From assembly GCA_021648265.1 (NCBI GenBank), contig JAKITD010000001.1, positions 62,001 to 126,000 of the forward strand: a DNA stretch of 64,000 bases, given 5' to 3'. This document shows, piece by piece, positions 35,270 through 45,583 of the stretch. The notes beneath the pieces were generated by a model, which saw only the letters and a list, made by a program, of their open reading frames with translations, searched no databases and had not been told where the DNA came from. This DNA comes from Flavobacteriaceae bacterium. GTDB taxonomy: Bacteria > Bacteroidota > Bacteroidia > Flavobacteriales > Flavobacteriaceae. Numbering within the stretch: position 1 is the stretch's first letter; every line of letters begins with the position of its first letter. A program made the position numbers and the translations under genes.

Positions 35270-36091
35270 TTAATTTTTAGTAGTTAATTCTTCATCCCAA
35301 ATAATTTCAATAGTTACAGGATTTAATTTTTTATTGTTTGTAGTAAAAAACACATCATTAAAGATAATACTCATAGGTACTTTTTGCATATCATTTGCAT
35401 TTCCTCCAGGCATTCTATCCCATTTCAAAGTAATAGTCTTCTTTGATTGTGGAGCTAATGCAATTATTTCTTTAGTGTTCTTAGAAGTGTATATATTATT
35501 ATCCGGCATTTTTAAACCAACTCTAAAAGGACGAACAATAATATAATCTTTACCTTTATTATTCATTTCTATTTTTATAGTCATTTTCTGGGATTTCCTT
35601 ACTGGTATAGATACCAGACAAGTTACATCTCCAAAATTAAAATCTTTTTTTGGCATAGGAATTTTAAAATCAGTAACTTCTAAGGAAGTACTATTTTCTT
35701 TTAGTACAAATAAACCATCTAACAAAATATTAAAGTTTTTTTGCTTAGCTATTTTATTTCTATCGACTTTAATAGTTTGGCTTTTAGATTTGGATATAGG
35801 TATTAACTTTAATTTTCCCGTTACTGGAATGCTATTTTCATTAACAACAATACTACTTTCCTGACTGTTATAAGCAAGAAAAGATTTTGTTTTGTTAGTG
35901 ATTTTTAAGGAAAATTTTATTTCATCTTTATAATCTATAATATTTTTTATATGCACCTCATAATCATCATCGCTTAATGTTTTATCAAGATAATATACTT
36001 TTTCAAAATTTGTTAAATCTTCACTTTTTGAGTCTTGCCCAAAAGTTAAAAAGGACATCAAAAGTCCTAAATATAATACACTATTCTTCAT
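35270..36091 (-). CDS. Secreted hypothetical protein at the end of the pigment cluster
   Basis: 273 residues from ATG 36091, which places the signal peptide MKNSVLYLGLLMSFLTFGQ at residue 1. The mature part is beta-rich with Ig-like spacing (IKFSLKITNKTKSFLAYNSQ, VDRNKIAKQKNFNILLDGL, IALAPQSKKTITLKWDRMPG) and no catalytic motif. I do not recognise the family. The pattern of strands suggests a periplasmic or surface binding protein. Same strand as the cluster, 36 bases after the acyltransferase gene, so probably read from it. Confidence 0.75.
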   Translation of the reverse strand: MKNSVLYLGLLMSFLTFGQDSKSEDLTNFEKVYYLDKTLSDDDYEVHIKNIIDYKDEIKFSLKITNKTKSFLAYNSQESSIVVNENSIPVTGKLKLIPISKSKSQTIKVDRNKIAKQKNFNILLDGLFVLKENSTSLEVTDFKIPMPKKDFNFGDVTCLVSIPVRKSQKMTIKIEMNNKGKDYIIVRPFRVGLKMPDNNIYTSKNTKEIIALAPQSKKTITLKWDRMPGGNANDMQKVPMSIIFNDVFFTTNNKKLNPVTIEIIWDEELTTKN

Positions 36092-36127
36092 GTTTTTATT
36101 TTTTTTCAGGAACAAAGATAAATAAAT

Positions 36128-37246
36128 TTACGCTAATGACTTCTCCTTATTATGTAAAGGCACTACATACATTTTTAAAACACGATGATAAATATCTTCG
36201 TTGGTAGCTTTAGATAAATATTCTTTAAATTCTCCTACTTCTTTGTCTGTATAATGATGCCTATATTTGGTTTCATTATACAGCATATCATGTGCTATGT
36301 AGTTTGTTTTTTGAATCTGGTAGTTTTTATAAACTACTCTGTCTATTTCGTTTGCAATACTAATTACATCTTTTTTACGATTATTTGTGAAATTAATATT
36401 GTTAACATTTAACTCTTCAAAAACTAATTTTACATTTCCTTTTGGGTCTTTAACTCCATTTACAAGGCTGTAAATATTTTCAAACTGTCGTTTTTTATAA
36501 ACACCTTCTTTTGCAATAATACTTAGCTCGTTTGCTTTTTCGAAAGCACAAGGTTCGTACTCGTAAGATATACTTGAGACAACAATATTCAATTCTCTTA
36601 CGGCTTCTTTTATATCTTTCCCGCCACTTAACAGTAGCATTTTTACAAGTCCAGGTGCTGTAATATCGTTTCCATTTTTTGTTCTGCCCCTATTTTGTGC
36701 AATCCAAGAAGAGGTGTTTTTTTTGGTAATAGAATATCGCAGATAATTTGATAGGTTTATTGAGTTTCTAATCGTTTCAGACCGATTGCTATTTCTTATA
36801 ACCGTAAACATATTATTTAATTTTGAAACCGCCTTCATAGTTTCATTAACCATTAGATTATCGCCCAAAGATATTTCGGTAAAAGGTCTTCCAATATCCC
36901 ATAAGTGGTTTTGAAGTAATGCGGAATCTAAAAAAATATCTCTATGGTTAGAAATATACAAACAATTAGGTTTATTAATTTCTTCGATTCCTACTATTTT
37001 AAAGGAACTCATTGTTGCTTTTATAGAGTTCTTTATAACCATCTCTATAAACTGAACCTGAAAATCCGAACAAGACTTACAGTTTCGTAATTTCTTAATC
37101 ACCTCATTTTTAGTCCATTTTGGATAAAAAAACTGAATGCCTTTTATAAATTCGTTATTAGTTTCTAGCCATTTTAATGCTTCCAAAACTTGCTCTTTTG
37201 TGTAAGGTTGGATGTCTTTAAAATCTTCTGTTATTTCTAAATTCAT
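36128..37246 (-). CDS. PlsC-type acyltransferase
   Basis: 372 residues with a glycerolphosphate-acyltransferase-like core: the HX4D catalytic motif is NHRDIFLD (about residue 99) and the later conserved block is WIAQNRGRTKNGND. The N-terminal ~85 residues contain two Cys-containing helices (LRNCKSCSDFQVQF) outside the core. No membrane helix is evident. In this cluster it probably moves an acyl group of the pigment or of a lipid anchor; the acceptor is unknown. It ends two bases before the ligase gene on the same operon. Confidence 0.85.
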   Translation of the reverse strand: MNLEITEDFKDIQPYTKEQVLEALKWLETNNEFIKGIQFFYPKWTKNEVIKKLRNCKSCSDFQVQFIEMVIKNSIKATMSSFKIVGIEEINKPNCLYISNHRDIFLDSALLQNHLWDIGRPFTEISLGDNLMVNETMKAVSKLNNMFTVIRNSNRSETIRNSINLSNYLRYSITKKNTSSWIAQNRGRTKNGNDITAPGLVKMLLLSGGKDIKEAVRELNIVVSSISYEYEPCAFEKANELSIIAKEGVYKKRQFENIYSLVNGVKDPKGNVKLVFEELNVNNINFTNNRKKDVISIANEIDRVVYKNYQIQKTNYIAHDMLYNETKYRHHYTDKEVGEFKEYLSKATNEDIYHRVLKMYVVPLHNKEKSLA

Positions 37247-37247
37247 A

Positions 37248-38537
37248 CTACGTTCTTTTATCTACAAATAAGATTGGTTTTCTATTTATTCCTGGAAATT
37301 TAAGTTTATTTACATCGTCTATCGAAAGAATAACGATACTAGGCAATACTCTTAATTTGGCTCTTACATGGTCTTTTAGGCGTTTCATTAAATCTTCGGA
37401 AGCTGCTTTTGTACCTAGTTTTATGGTTATATTATCCATTCCTACTTCATTTTTATCTAACTCAATAATATAATTTTCAATTTCTGGAAAACCGTTCAGT
37501 AAATTAAACATTGCTGGTGGATAAATGGTGGTTCCTTTATATTTTATCATCTGTTTTTTACGACCAATAACAGGTCCTAATCGCAAAGTGTTTCTTCCGC
37601 ATTTACACGAGTTATAATGTGCTTTTACTACATCGCCTGTTTTAAACCGCAATAACGGCATGGTTTCTACACCTAAAGTGGTTATAACCAACTCTCCTTC
37701 TTCTCCTTTTTTAACAGGAATATTATCATCATTTAAAATTTCGACAATAATTAATTCTGGATGAAGATGTCCTCCTTGCTGAAACTCACATTCAGAAAAG
37801 GCAGTACTCATCTCGGTAGAAGCGTACGTAGAATACAGCTCGATATTCCATTTACTTTTAATTTTTTTTGATAAAACATTATCCGAAAAATCTTGGTTTT
37901 TTAACGGCTCTCCAATACAAATAACTCCTTTTACAGAACTTGAGTTGATGTCTATTTTATGATTTTCGGCATACTCAATCAACTTCAGTAAAAAAGAAGG
38001 AACTGCGATTAAATAAGTTGGTTTAAATTTTAAAATAGAATCCCATTGTAATTCGGGAATTCCTGCTCCAACTCTAATGATACCTGCTCCTAATTTTCTA
38101 GCTCCTAAAAAATAGGCTAATCCTGCTAAAAAACGTCTGTCGATAGTCGTCATTAACTGTACAATGTCTTTTTCTGAAACTTTTGAACAAGCAAACGAAA
38201 TCGCTTCATTATACGCCAACCGATCTAAATCTTTATCTGAAAGTCCAAAAAAAACTGGTTTTCCTGTCGTACCCGAGGTGGTTACATAATCAATAATTTT
38301 TGAAGTAGAAACACAAATAAAATCCTCGTTATATTTATATAAATCTTCTTTTGTTGTTACTGGTAACTTGGTAAGGTCTTCCAAAAAATTAATACTAGAA
38401 ATATCAATATTATTTTGCTTGAAAACGTCTTTATAAAACGTGGAGTTTTCAGCTAAGTAAGCTAATAACTCTTTTAGTTTTAGTTCTTGAAAGACTTTTA
38501 TTTCTTGAACCGATTTTAATTCTACTTCAGGAATCAT
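37248..38537 (-). CDS. AMP-dependent acyl ligase (PaaK-like)
   Basis: Adenylate-forming enzyme of 429 residues. The ATP-binding loop is TTSGTTGKPVFFG (about residue 86), the aromatic-site region is ELYSTYASTEMSTAF, and LLRFKTGDVV and GRKKQMIKYKGTTIYPPAMF mark the hinge and C-terminal lid. A Cys pair in SCKCGRN is as in phenylacetate-CoA ligases. In aryl polyene pathways a ligase of this sort activates the 4-hydroxycinnamate starter and loads it on ACP; that is the likely role here. It overlaps the C45 gene by four bases (ATGA). Confidence 0.88.
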   Translation of the reverse strand: MIPEVELKSVQEIKVFQELKLKELLAYLAENSTFYKDVFKQNNIDISSINFLEDLTKLPVTTKEDLYKYNEDFICVSTSKIIDYVTTSGTTGKPVFFGLSDKDLDRLAYNEAISFACSKVSEKDIVQLMTTIDRRFLAGLAYFLGARKLGAGIIRVGAGIPELQWDSILKFKPTYLIAVPSFLLKLIEYAENHKIDINSSSVKGVICIGEPLKNQDFSDNVLSKKIKSKWNIELYSTYASTEMSTAFSECEFQQGGHLHPELIIVEILNDDNIPVKKGEEGELVITTLGVETMPLLRFKTGDVVKAHYNSCKCGRNTLRLGPVIGRKKQMIKYKGTTIYPPAMFNLLNGFPEIENYIIELDKNEVGMDNITIKLGTKAASEDLMKRLKDHVRAKLRVLPSIVILSIDDVNKLKFPGINRKPILFVDKRT

Positions 38538-40186
38538 TTAATTTTCCTTTTAATTTTAGTAATGTAACTCTCTATTTTCTGTTTGTCTATAGCGGTGGTA
38601 ACTTCTTTACTTAGTGCTGTTTCAAACTGTAATAATGCTGCTTTGTAATATTTATTTTTGTAGTAATATTTTCCCGCAAGATAGTAAACTCCCCAAAAAT
38701 CGTGATTTAAAGATGTAAAATTATTTAATGTTTTTAAACTTATACTCTCCTTTTCTTCTATAATTTTCTCAATTTCATTTTTCTTAATTCTAAAAGTTTC
38801 ATACTTTATAAAGGCTTCAGAATTTACAAATAAATCTTTTTTAATTACTAATTCTTTTATCGAAAGTGAACTTGTTTTTTGATTTGAATTTGCAAAAACA
38901 CTATCCAACTGAAAAGCTACAAAAGCACCTAATTGATATGGATTGGAAGAAACCCAAACCATTTTTCCTGAAGGCTGAAACACAATACTGTGATGTGCTA
39001 ATAATTGGTTGAGTGCTTTCTCGTTTCCATAGCCAATCTGCAAATCGTTTATTCCTTCTTTATTTCTTAAAATTGCAACTGCTTTTTCTGGCGTTATTTT
39101 TTCTTCTTTTAAAAGCTCTTCCATCCTATCGAATCTGTATTTTGAATGACTCTCTATAATTGCTTTATTATTGTTTTTATCGTCTTTATAGACTTTACTT
39201 TGAAAATGGTTAGAACAAATTATTTTAGATGAATTGGTTACTTCAAAAACTCCAAATTTATCGGGCGACATTTCAATTAATATCGCTTTATTGTCAATAG
39301 CACTTCCAACCATAATAGATTCTGAAACAAAAACTTCTCGTTTTTTGGCAATAGCAATGGCTTCTTTTATTGTTGAAGCATACTGGATAATTTCTCTGGT
39401 TACTAGCGAAATTGGTGTTTTTGCTACCAACGGAATGTCCGATTTTCCTGCATTAATGGTAACTGTTAATCCTTTTTCGTTCATACCAGACATCACTCCT
39501 ATCATTCCTGCCCAAGAAACCGCCATATATTTGTATCCTTTTTCGGGCTGGATAAAGGAGATTAATTTATCTTCAGAAAAACCATCTCCTGCATAAAAAT
39601 CGAAGTTTCTTGCGATAATTAAATTTCCGTCTTTCGTATTTTCTCCCCAAACTGCAAAGGAAGAACATCCCACCAAAGCCAAATCCTGAAAGGCATGACC
39701 AATATCATGAGCACTATGCAAAAAAAGTGTTTTTAGATAATTATCTCCTAAAAATTTGTATTTTTTTGAACCATATTTAGAAACTCCGTAGATTTCTGTT
39801 TTGTATTCTTCGGTTACATGCAGGTACATTTTTCGTCCGTACCAAGTTAAAAATTTACGCAGAAGATACTGCTTAAATTTGGAAGGAACCAAGGTGTTTA
39901 ATTTATTAAAAAATAACTCTTCTTGTTTTATAATAAGCTCTTTAGAAAGTACACCAATTGTGTTTCCTAACTCTAGTGGATTTCCTGAAGCAACCAGTTC
40001 CCATTGTCCAAAATTATTTTTCCGAAGACTATTTTTTCCTTTAAAAAAAAGGGTGTCATTTATTGCAATTCTTGAAGAATCATTAATAGTATATTGGCTA
40101 ATATCTGGTCTGTCTTTGATTGACCTCTTTGTTCCGCAAGAGGATAAAACTACTATTAATCCGACGAGAATAAGACGATATAACAT
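38534..40186 (-). CDS. C45-type acyltransferase/hydrolase lipoprotein
   Basis: About 550 residues from ATG 40186. The signal peptide has lipobox VVLSSC (Cys at about 17), so it is a membrane-anchored periplasmic lipoprotein. The central domain matches the Ntn-hydrolase C45/acyl-CoA:6-APA acyltransferase family: the nucleophile Cys is in GCSSFAVWGENTKDGNLI (about residue 173), followed by RNFDFYAGDGF and GMNEKGLTVTINAGKSD. The last ~150 residues are helical and TPR-like (YYLAGKYYYKNKYYKAALLQ). Family members make or break amide and ester bonds, so this is a candidate for pigment ester formation or lipid attachment. The longer start at 40213 is less likely. Confidence 0.82.
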   Translation of the reverse strand: MLYRLILVGLIVVLSSCGTKRSIKDRPDISQYTINDSSRIAINDTLFFKGKNSLRKNNFGQWELVASGNPLELGNTIGVLSKELIIKQEELFFNKLNTLVPSKFKQYLLRKFLTWYGRKMYLHVTEEYKTEIYGVSKYGSKKYKFLGDNYLKTLFLHSAHDIGHAFQDLALVGCSSFAVWGENTKDGNLIIARNFDFYAGDGFSEDKLISFIQPEKGYKYMAVSWAGMIGVMSGMNEKGLTVTINAGKSDIPLVAKTPISLVTREIIQYASTIKEAIAIAKKREVFVSESIMVGSAIDNKAILIEMSPDKFGVFEVTNSSKIICSNHFQSKVYKDDKNNNKAIIESHSKYRFDRMEELLKEEKITPEKAVAILRNKEGINDLQIGYGNEKALNQLLAHHSIVFQPSGKMVWVSSNPYQLGAFVAFQLDSVFANSNQKTSSLSIKELVIKKDLFVNSEAFIKYETFRIKKNEIEKIIEEKESISLKTLNNFTSLNHDFWGVYYLAGKYYYKNKYYKAALLQFETALSKEVTTAIDKQKIESYITKIKRKIK

Positions 40187-40301
40187 ATGACGTACGATAT
40201 TTATTTTCAACAAATTGAAAATTTTTTAATAGCGATTAATTGTTTCCATGTTAATAAGAACAATGGTACTACTAAAAAATAATAGCTGTTTTTTAGTAGC
40301 A

Positions 40302-41828
40302 TTATTGATCCAATGATTTGTTAATTGATTCCATTATTTTTCCTTTTCCTAAAATATGTGAACACGTTAAAACTCCACTAATAGCAACTCCTAAGATGCC
40401 ATGCATATTTAAGCTTTGTCCTGTAAAGAAGAGTTTTTTAGATTTTGTTTTTGGAGACAGCAAGGATGCCAATGGGTTGTCTGCATCTTTCTCGTATCCA
40501 TAAATAGCACCATTATCAGAACCAATATAATCTCTGTTAGACAACGGTGTTGATGCATGAACAGATCTTATACAGTCTCTAAAATTTGGGAATTTTTTTT
40601 CAATTTCATCTAATACTTGCTGAATCTTTTTTTCTTTAAACGCTTCATAATCCTCTCCTCTTTTAGATTCTAACGCTACTGTATTTACGGTGTCTTTCCA
40701 TTTTGCAAATTCATTAAAATCCATATAGGTCATAACAGTTACAGTGTGTGCCCATTTACCTTGGTTCTTTTTTCTACCCAACGAAATCATATAAGATTCT
40801 GGCCACAACTTTTTGTCGTAACCTTCTGTAAACCAAAGCTTATCTGAACTGTTAAAATGATATATATTATTGTCAAAATATTCAAATGTATCTGGCTTTA
40901 GCACCACATAAATACTGAAAATAGAAATCATGCTTTTTATTCTTTCTACTCTATTAAAGTAGGATTTTTTTAAGACCCTTCCTTTTAACATTTTTAGGGT
41001 AAGTTTAGGTTCTATATTAGAAATAAAATAATCTGCCTTAACCTCAACACCGCTTTTTGTAATTACAGTTTCTATTTCATTATTTTTAATGCCAAAATCT
41101 GTAACTTCTTGATATTTAAACAACTCTCCTCCGTTTTTTTTAATTTGCTTTATTAGTAATCTCGAAATTTGGCTTCCTCCATCTACACAACGCCAAGAGC
41201 TTGTAATGTAAGAGTTTACCGATAAGGCATGGACGTAAAGTGGGGTGTTTTCGGTTCCTGCATACAACAAATTAGTACCTAATAATACTGAAATTAATTT
41301 TTTATTATCTGTAATCGAATTTAAGAAATCTATTAATTTTATACCTAACATTTTGAGGTTGTAAATACTTTCTTTTTTTAAATTATACAACGGAAAACCA
41401 TCGCATAACTCTTGCATTTTTTTACAATAATCATCGATAGCCTTTTTTTCGTCTGGGAAATATTCTTTTAATCTTTTAGAAAATTTATCATAACCTTGTG
41501 CGTAACAATATTCTTTTGGGTCATCACCAAAAGTAACAATATCGAAAGCATCTTCATTCATCCTTTTTATATTAAGACCGTCCATGATACCCAAATATTT
41601 AAAATATTGGTACAAGTTTTCTCCTTCGCCAAGTCCTCCCAAATAATGCACTCCTGTATCAAATAATTGTTTATCTCTAGTAAAGGTTTGCAGATTCCCT
41701 CCAAATTGGTTGTTCTTTTCTAGCACACAAACACTATAGCCATGGCGCGACAATATAACTGCAGATGTTAATCCAGCCATTCCGCTACCTATAATTACGA
41801 CATCGTATTTTTTTTTTATTTCTTTCAT
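40302..41828 (-). CDS. FAD-dependent oxidoreductase, phytoene-desaturase/CRTISO-like
   Basis: 508 residues. Dinucleotide-binding motif VVIIGSGMAGLTSAVIL at the N-terminus with EKNNQFGGNLQTF, and the C-terminal FAD motif LFFTGQSLNMHGILGVAISG. The whole length resembles carotenoid desaturase, isomerase and retinol saturase proteins, which act on polyene chains. In this cluster it could desaturate, isomerise or reduce the aryl polyene. It is single-copy here and flanked by the C45 and MMPL genes (short gaps of 62-115 bases). Confidence 0.85.
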   Translation of the reverse strand: MKEIKKKYDVVIIGSGMAGLTSAVILSRHGYSVCVLEKNNQFGGNLQTFTRDKQLFDTGVHYLGGLGEGENLYQYFKYLGIMDGLNIKRMNEDAFDIVTFGDDPKEYCYAQGYDKFSKRLKEYFPDEKKAIDDYCKKMQELCDGFPLYNLKKESIYNLKMLGIKLIDFLNSITDNKKLISVLLGTNLLYAGTENTPLYVHALSVNSYITSSWRCVDGGSQISRLLIKQIKKNGGELFKYQEVTDFGIKNNEIETVITKSGVEVKADYFISNIEPKLTLKMLKGRVLKKSYFNRVERIKSMISIFSIYVVLKPDTFEYFDNNIYHFNSSDKLWFTEGYDKKLWPESYMISLGRKKNQGKWAHTVTVMTYMDFNEFAKWKDTVNTVALESKRGEDYEAFKEKKIQQVLDEIEKKFPNFRDCIRSVHASTPLSNRDYIGSDNGAIYGYEKDADNPLASLLSPKTKSKKLFFTGQSLNMHGILGVAISGVLTCSHILGKGKIMESINKSLDQ

Positions 41829-41890
41829 GTCTCAATATTATTTTATAGTAAGTTTAGTTCAAAAAAAAGCGTTTTCACTAAATATAGTCT

Positions 41891-44800
41891 TTAAAGTTTA
41901 ATAGGTTTTTTTAACGCTACAATATTATTGTTTTCTGAAACTATCACAAAACCTACTGTTTCTAATTTTTTAGCCGCATATACATTATTTACGATTATTA
42001 CTTCTTTAAATTTTTCAATTTCTGAAATATTTATCACACTTTTACAATCTTTGGACGTAAGTAATAAGGTATCAAAATTTAATTGTAATTGCTCTTTAAA
42101 TTCAGAAAGATATTTAACGTCTCTATGCAAATTTGTAAAGCAATTTTCTGCAATTGCTTGTTTGTTTTTATCGTGTATAAATGTGGTTATTTTTCTGTCT
42201 AAAAACTTAGCGACTAAAAGTATATCTATCTGCCCAAAATCATCTGCAATATGAAGGATTTTAGATTTTATTGGCACTATTTTATTTAACAAAAAATACC
42301 GTTTTTTGTTTTCTTCAAAATCTATAGAAACCATTGTAATTAACTCTTTTTCTTTAAATTTATAATTAGAAAACAGTATCCTTTTATAGTAATCTATTCC
42401 TTCTACTTCTTCTCTAAATTTTAAAAAATTATTTTTATAAAGACCACTTATTTTTTTTGCTCGTTCCCGATCTGTTTCTCCAAAATTAATATCATTATAG
42501 GCAATTCGCTCTCCTACTTTTACTGTAATGGCTCCCGAATAAATCATGAAATCTCCTTTGGGCATTACTTCAGAATTACCGTGAATATAGATAGGAAGAA
42601 CATCAATTTTTAATTGTTGTTGCAAAAAGAAAGCACCTTTATGAAAACGTCCTATTTTATTGGTAAATGATCGTTTTCCTTCTGGAAAAACACATAACAT
42701 ATATCCTTGATTTAGTTTGTTTTTTAAATGTGTTACACTTCCGTCAACTCCTGTAGATACGGGGTAAAATCCTAAAACTCTTGCTAAAACACCGAATATG
42801 GGCGATTTATAAACCCAATCGTTTACCAAGTAAATAGTGTTGTGTGCTAACGAACTCATCGATAATGTATCTAACGAAGATGCGTGATTTGCAATAACTA
42901 TCGCAGGTTTTCTAAAGGTCTCGCCAACATCATTTACCACCCTTTTTTTGGTTAAATAATTGTTTTTTAATACTTGAGTTACAAATCTGGAAATTATCTT
43001 GTGCATCCATTTGTATTTTTTCTTTTTAGAAATCGGAATGAGTTTTAAGATCGTAATACTAAATAATGAAAAGAACATTCCGCCGATTGCATAAAAAGCG
43101 GTAAGTAAAAAAGACCTCATAAAAAGCATAAAATGTATAGGCGAATTTCCTCTTTTTGCTCTATCGCTAATAAAGGTTTTAAACAATAAAGGCTGTATGG
43201 TAAACACTACAAAAACAGTAACTAATATGCCTATTAAACTTACCATCGAAATTGAATACACCGCAGGGTGTTTAGCAAAAACCAATACTCCAACACCCAA
43301 AACGGTTGTAATTACCGAAAGTATTATAGAGATTTTATAAGTACCTACTTCTTTTGTTCCGTAGGTATAATCTTTTCTTAAAGCATTGGTCATAAAGATG
43401 CTATAATCGATTCCTAAACCAAAAATAAATGAGGAAATAATAATATTAAAAACATTAAATTCTATCTTAAAAACACCCATTATTCCAATGGTTAACAACC
43501 AAGTAAGCATTATCGGAATACTCGTAATTAACGTTAAAGACAAGCTTCTATAAAACAAAAATAGTATTAAAACTACTACTAGTAGCGAATAAATTATCAA
43601 TCGATTAAAATCGTTTTTTAGGTTTCCTAAGAGCGTTTCGTTAATTTGTTTTCGGTCTATTGGCAGTACGTTTTCTTGATTTTTAAAAATACCTAATACT
43701 TCTTGTAAATTTTCTTCTTTAACCTTTATCAACGAAGTAACTGTAGTAAAATCTTGTTCTGCATTGATATAATCGCTCACAAGAAAAGTTTTAATTTTTT
43801 GGTATTCTTTTAATGAAATAGGTTTAAAATCTTTAGCAAGCAACGTGTAAAATTGCTGAAATGTCTTGGGTTTAAAACCTAATTTTGTACCGCTTTCTAC
43901 AAGATTATTTTGCGTATTTATTTTGGTATCTTTATCCCAAAAAGAGTTCCATAAATTTATTTTTTCTTGCTGTATTTTTTCAGAAAAAACCAACGCACCA
44001 ATAGAGCTAAAATTATAAATTTTATCGTTTTCTTTTAAAACTTTTAATTTAGTAAACACCTCATCATTAAGAGATAATGCTTTGTCTTTATCTTCCGAAA
44101 ATGTTGCAATATATAATGATTTTGAAGAGAAATTAATGAGTTTATCTAGGTTCTCTTCAGAAGCTACCATTTCTGGAGGCATATAATTTAGCTTGGTTAA
44201 ATCTTTACTAAAAACCACTTTGTTATAGGTGAAAAAGCTAACTATCAAAATCACAAATAAAACACCCAATCCCAATTTGCTTTTATGAAAATTATAGCGT
44301 GCAATTTTATCTAAAATGGTGGTTCTTTTTTCTTTCTTTTCAGAAATTTTATATACTTGCGGAATAAACAACAAAGCAAAAACCGAAGATCCCAAAACAC
44401 TTACTGCAGCAAAAATCCCTAAATCCTGCAAGGCTTGAGAGTTGATAAACAATAAGCATAAAAATGCCAAAGCAGTTGTTAAACTACTCATTAAAATTGG
44501 CTGTGCAACATCTTTATATAAAGCTTTTACATTATTATTATTTCGTAAATGCGTGAGAATATGCAACGAATAATCAATGGTGATTCCTAAAAGAACCGAG
44601 CCTAACCCCAAAGATATTGCCGAAATTTTATCACGTACTAAAAACAAAAAAACACCCGCTAATAACCCACCAATTATGGTAGGAGCAAACAATACAATAG
44701 GAATGGTTATTTTTTTATAAAACACCATAAGTATAAGCATTAACACCGAAAGCGAAATACTAACCGTTACCTGAATGTCCTTTTTTATTTGCCTTGCATT

Positions 44801-45580
44801 GGCAACAGCAATAATCACACCTCCAAAATATTCGCTTCGTACTTTTTCTTTGTAGGTTTTGTTTAATTTTTCTTGAACTTTATATAACTGATCAACAAAC
44901 TCTCTATTTTTATTGGTTTCGCTAGACGCTAATTTTGGAGTGATAAAAAGTAAGATGTTTTTTTTGTCTTTACTAACCACAAAACCATTTTCGATGGTAA
45001 ATTGATCTCCAATATTTAAAGCTTGCAGCTTTTTTAAAGCTATAAACGAAAGCCCCAAAGGATCTTTAACAATCATGTTTTTGGTAATCATTCCCGAAGG
45101 CGAAAGTATCGACTTATAATTGGTATTGGTTATGGCATCAATGCTATCTTTTGTTATTTTATTTTGGATGGAACGATAATCGTTTTCGTCTAAAAAAAGT
45201 GGTAAATTTTGATATACAAAATCAATGGTTTCTATTATATCTTCATCGGTTACTTTTCCTTGTATCTGGGCAATATATTTATTGGAAGTAGCAGTAATAC
45301 TATCGATAAACTGAGTCGCATAGTCTGATAAGTCTTCAAAAGAACCCTTGGGTTGTAATTGAATATTAACTATTAATTTATCTGAAAAGTTAGCAGATTT
45401 TAATACTTTCTGAAGTTTTTTTGAATCTTCGCTAGCAGGTATTAGTTTTGAAATATCTTCTTCAAACTGAAGCTTTGATACCACAAACATCATTCCTGCT
45501 ACTAGAAAAAGTAAGGCAACGAGGCTTCTTAATTTTTTAGAAGAAATATATTTATATAACCGGTAGAAAGTGTTTTCCAA
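41891..45580 (-). CDS. MMPL exporter fused to PlsC acyltransferase and a C-terminal Rossmann-like domain
   Basis: 1229 residues. Residues about 1-800 are an RND/MMPL transporter with two halves, each a periplasmic domain and a helix bundle (for example GSVLLGITIDYSLHILTHLR and FIFGLGIDYSIFMTNALR, the paired D-containing motifs). A further helix pair near 810-850 leads to a PlsC domain with NHASSLDTLSM (about 899) and FPEGKRSFTNKIG (about 969). Residues about 1095-1229 look like a degenerate methyltransferase fold (SKILHIADDFGQIDILLVAK). It probably exports the pigment or its lipid form to the outer membrane. It starts three bases after the GT2 gene stop. Confidence 0.88.
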   Translation of the reverse strand: MENTFYRLYKYISSKKLRSLVALLFLVAGMMFVVSKLQFEEDISKLIPASEDSKKLQKVLKSANFSDKLIVNIQLQPKGSFEDLSDYATQFIDSITATSNKYIAQIQGKVTDEDIIETIDFVYQNLPLFLDENDYRSIQNKITKDSIDAITNTNYKSILSPSGMITKNMIVKDPLGLSFIALKKLQALNIGDQFTIENGFVVSKDKKNILLFITPKLASSETNKNREFVDQLYKVQEKLNKTYKEKVRSEYFGGVIIAVANARQIKKDIQVTVSISLSVLMLILMVFYKKITIPIVLFAPTIIGGLLAGVFLFLVRDKISAISLGLGSVLLGITIDYSLHILTHLRNNNNVKALYKDVAQPILMSSLTTALAFLCLLFINSQALQDLGIFAAVSVLGSSVFALLFIPQVYKISEKKEKRTTILDKIARYNFHKSKLGLGVLFVILIVSFFTYNKVVFSKDLTKLNYMPPEMVASEENLDKLINFSSKSLYIATFSEDKDKALSLNDEVFTKLKVLKENDKIYNFSSIGALVFSEKIQQEKINLWNSFWDKDTKINTQNNLVESGTKLGFKPKTFQQFYTLLAKDFKPISLKEYQKIKTFLVSDYINAEQDFTTVTSLIKVKEENLQEVLGIFKNQENVLPIDRKQINETLLGNLKNDFNRLIIYSLLVVVLILFLFYRSLSLTLITSIPIMLTWLLTIGIMGVFKIEFNVFNIIISSFIFGLGIDYSIFMTNALRKDYTYGTKEVGTYKISIILSVITTVLGVGVLVFAKHPAVYSISMVSLIGILVTVFVVFTIQPLLFKTFISDRAKRGNSPIHFMLFMRSFLLTAFYAIGGMFFSLFSITILKLIPISKKKKYKWMHKIISRFVTQVLKNNYLTKKRVVNDVGETFRKPAIVIANHASSLDTLSMSSLAHNTIYLVNDWVYKSPIFGVLARVLGFYPVSTGVDGSVTHLKNKLNQGYMLCVFPEGKRSFTNKIGRFHKGAFFLQQQLKIDVLPIYIHGNSEVMPKGDFMIYSGAITVKVGERIAYNDINFGETDRERAKKISGLYKNNFLKFREEVEGIDYYKRILFSNYKFKEKELITMVSIDFEENKKRYFLLNKIVPIKSKILHIADDFGQIDILLVAKFLDRKITTFIHDKNKQAIAENCFTNLHRDVKYLSEFKEQLQLNFDTLLLTSKDCKSVINISEIEKFKEVIIVNNVYAAKKLETVGFVIVSENNNIVALKKPIKL

Positions 45581-45583
45581 TTT

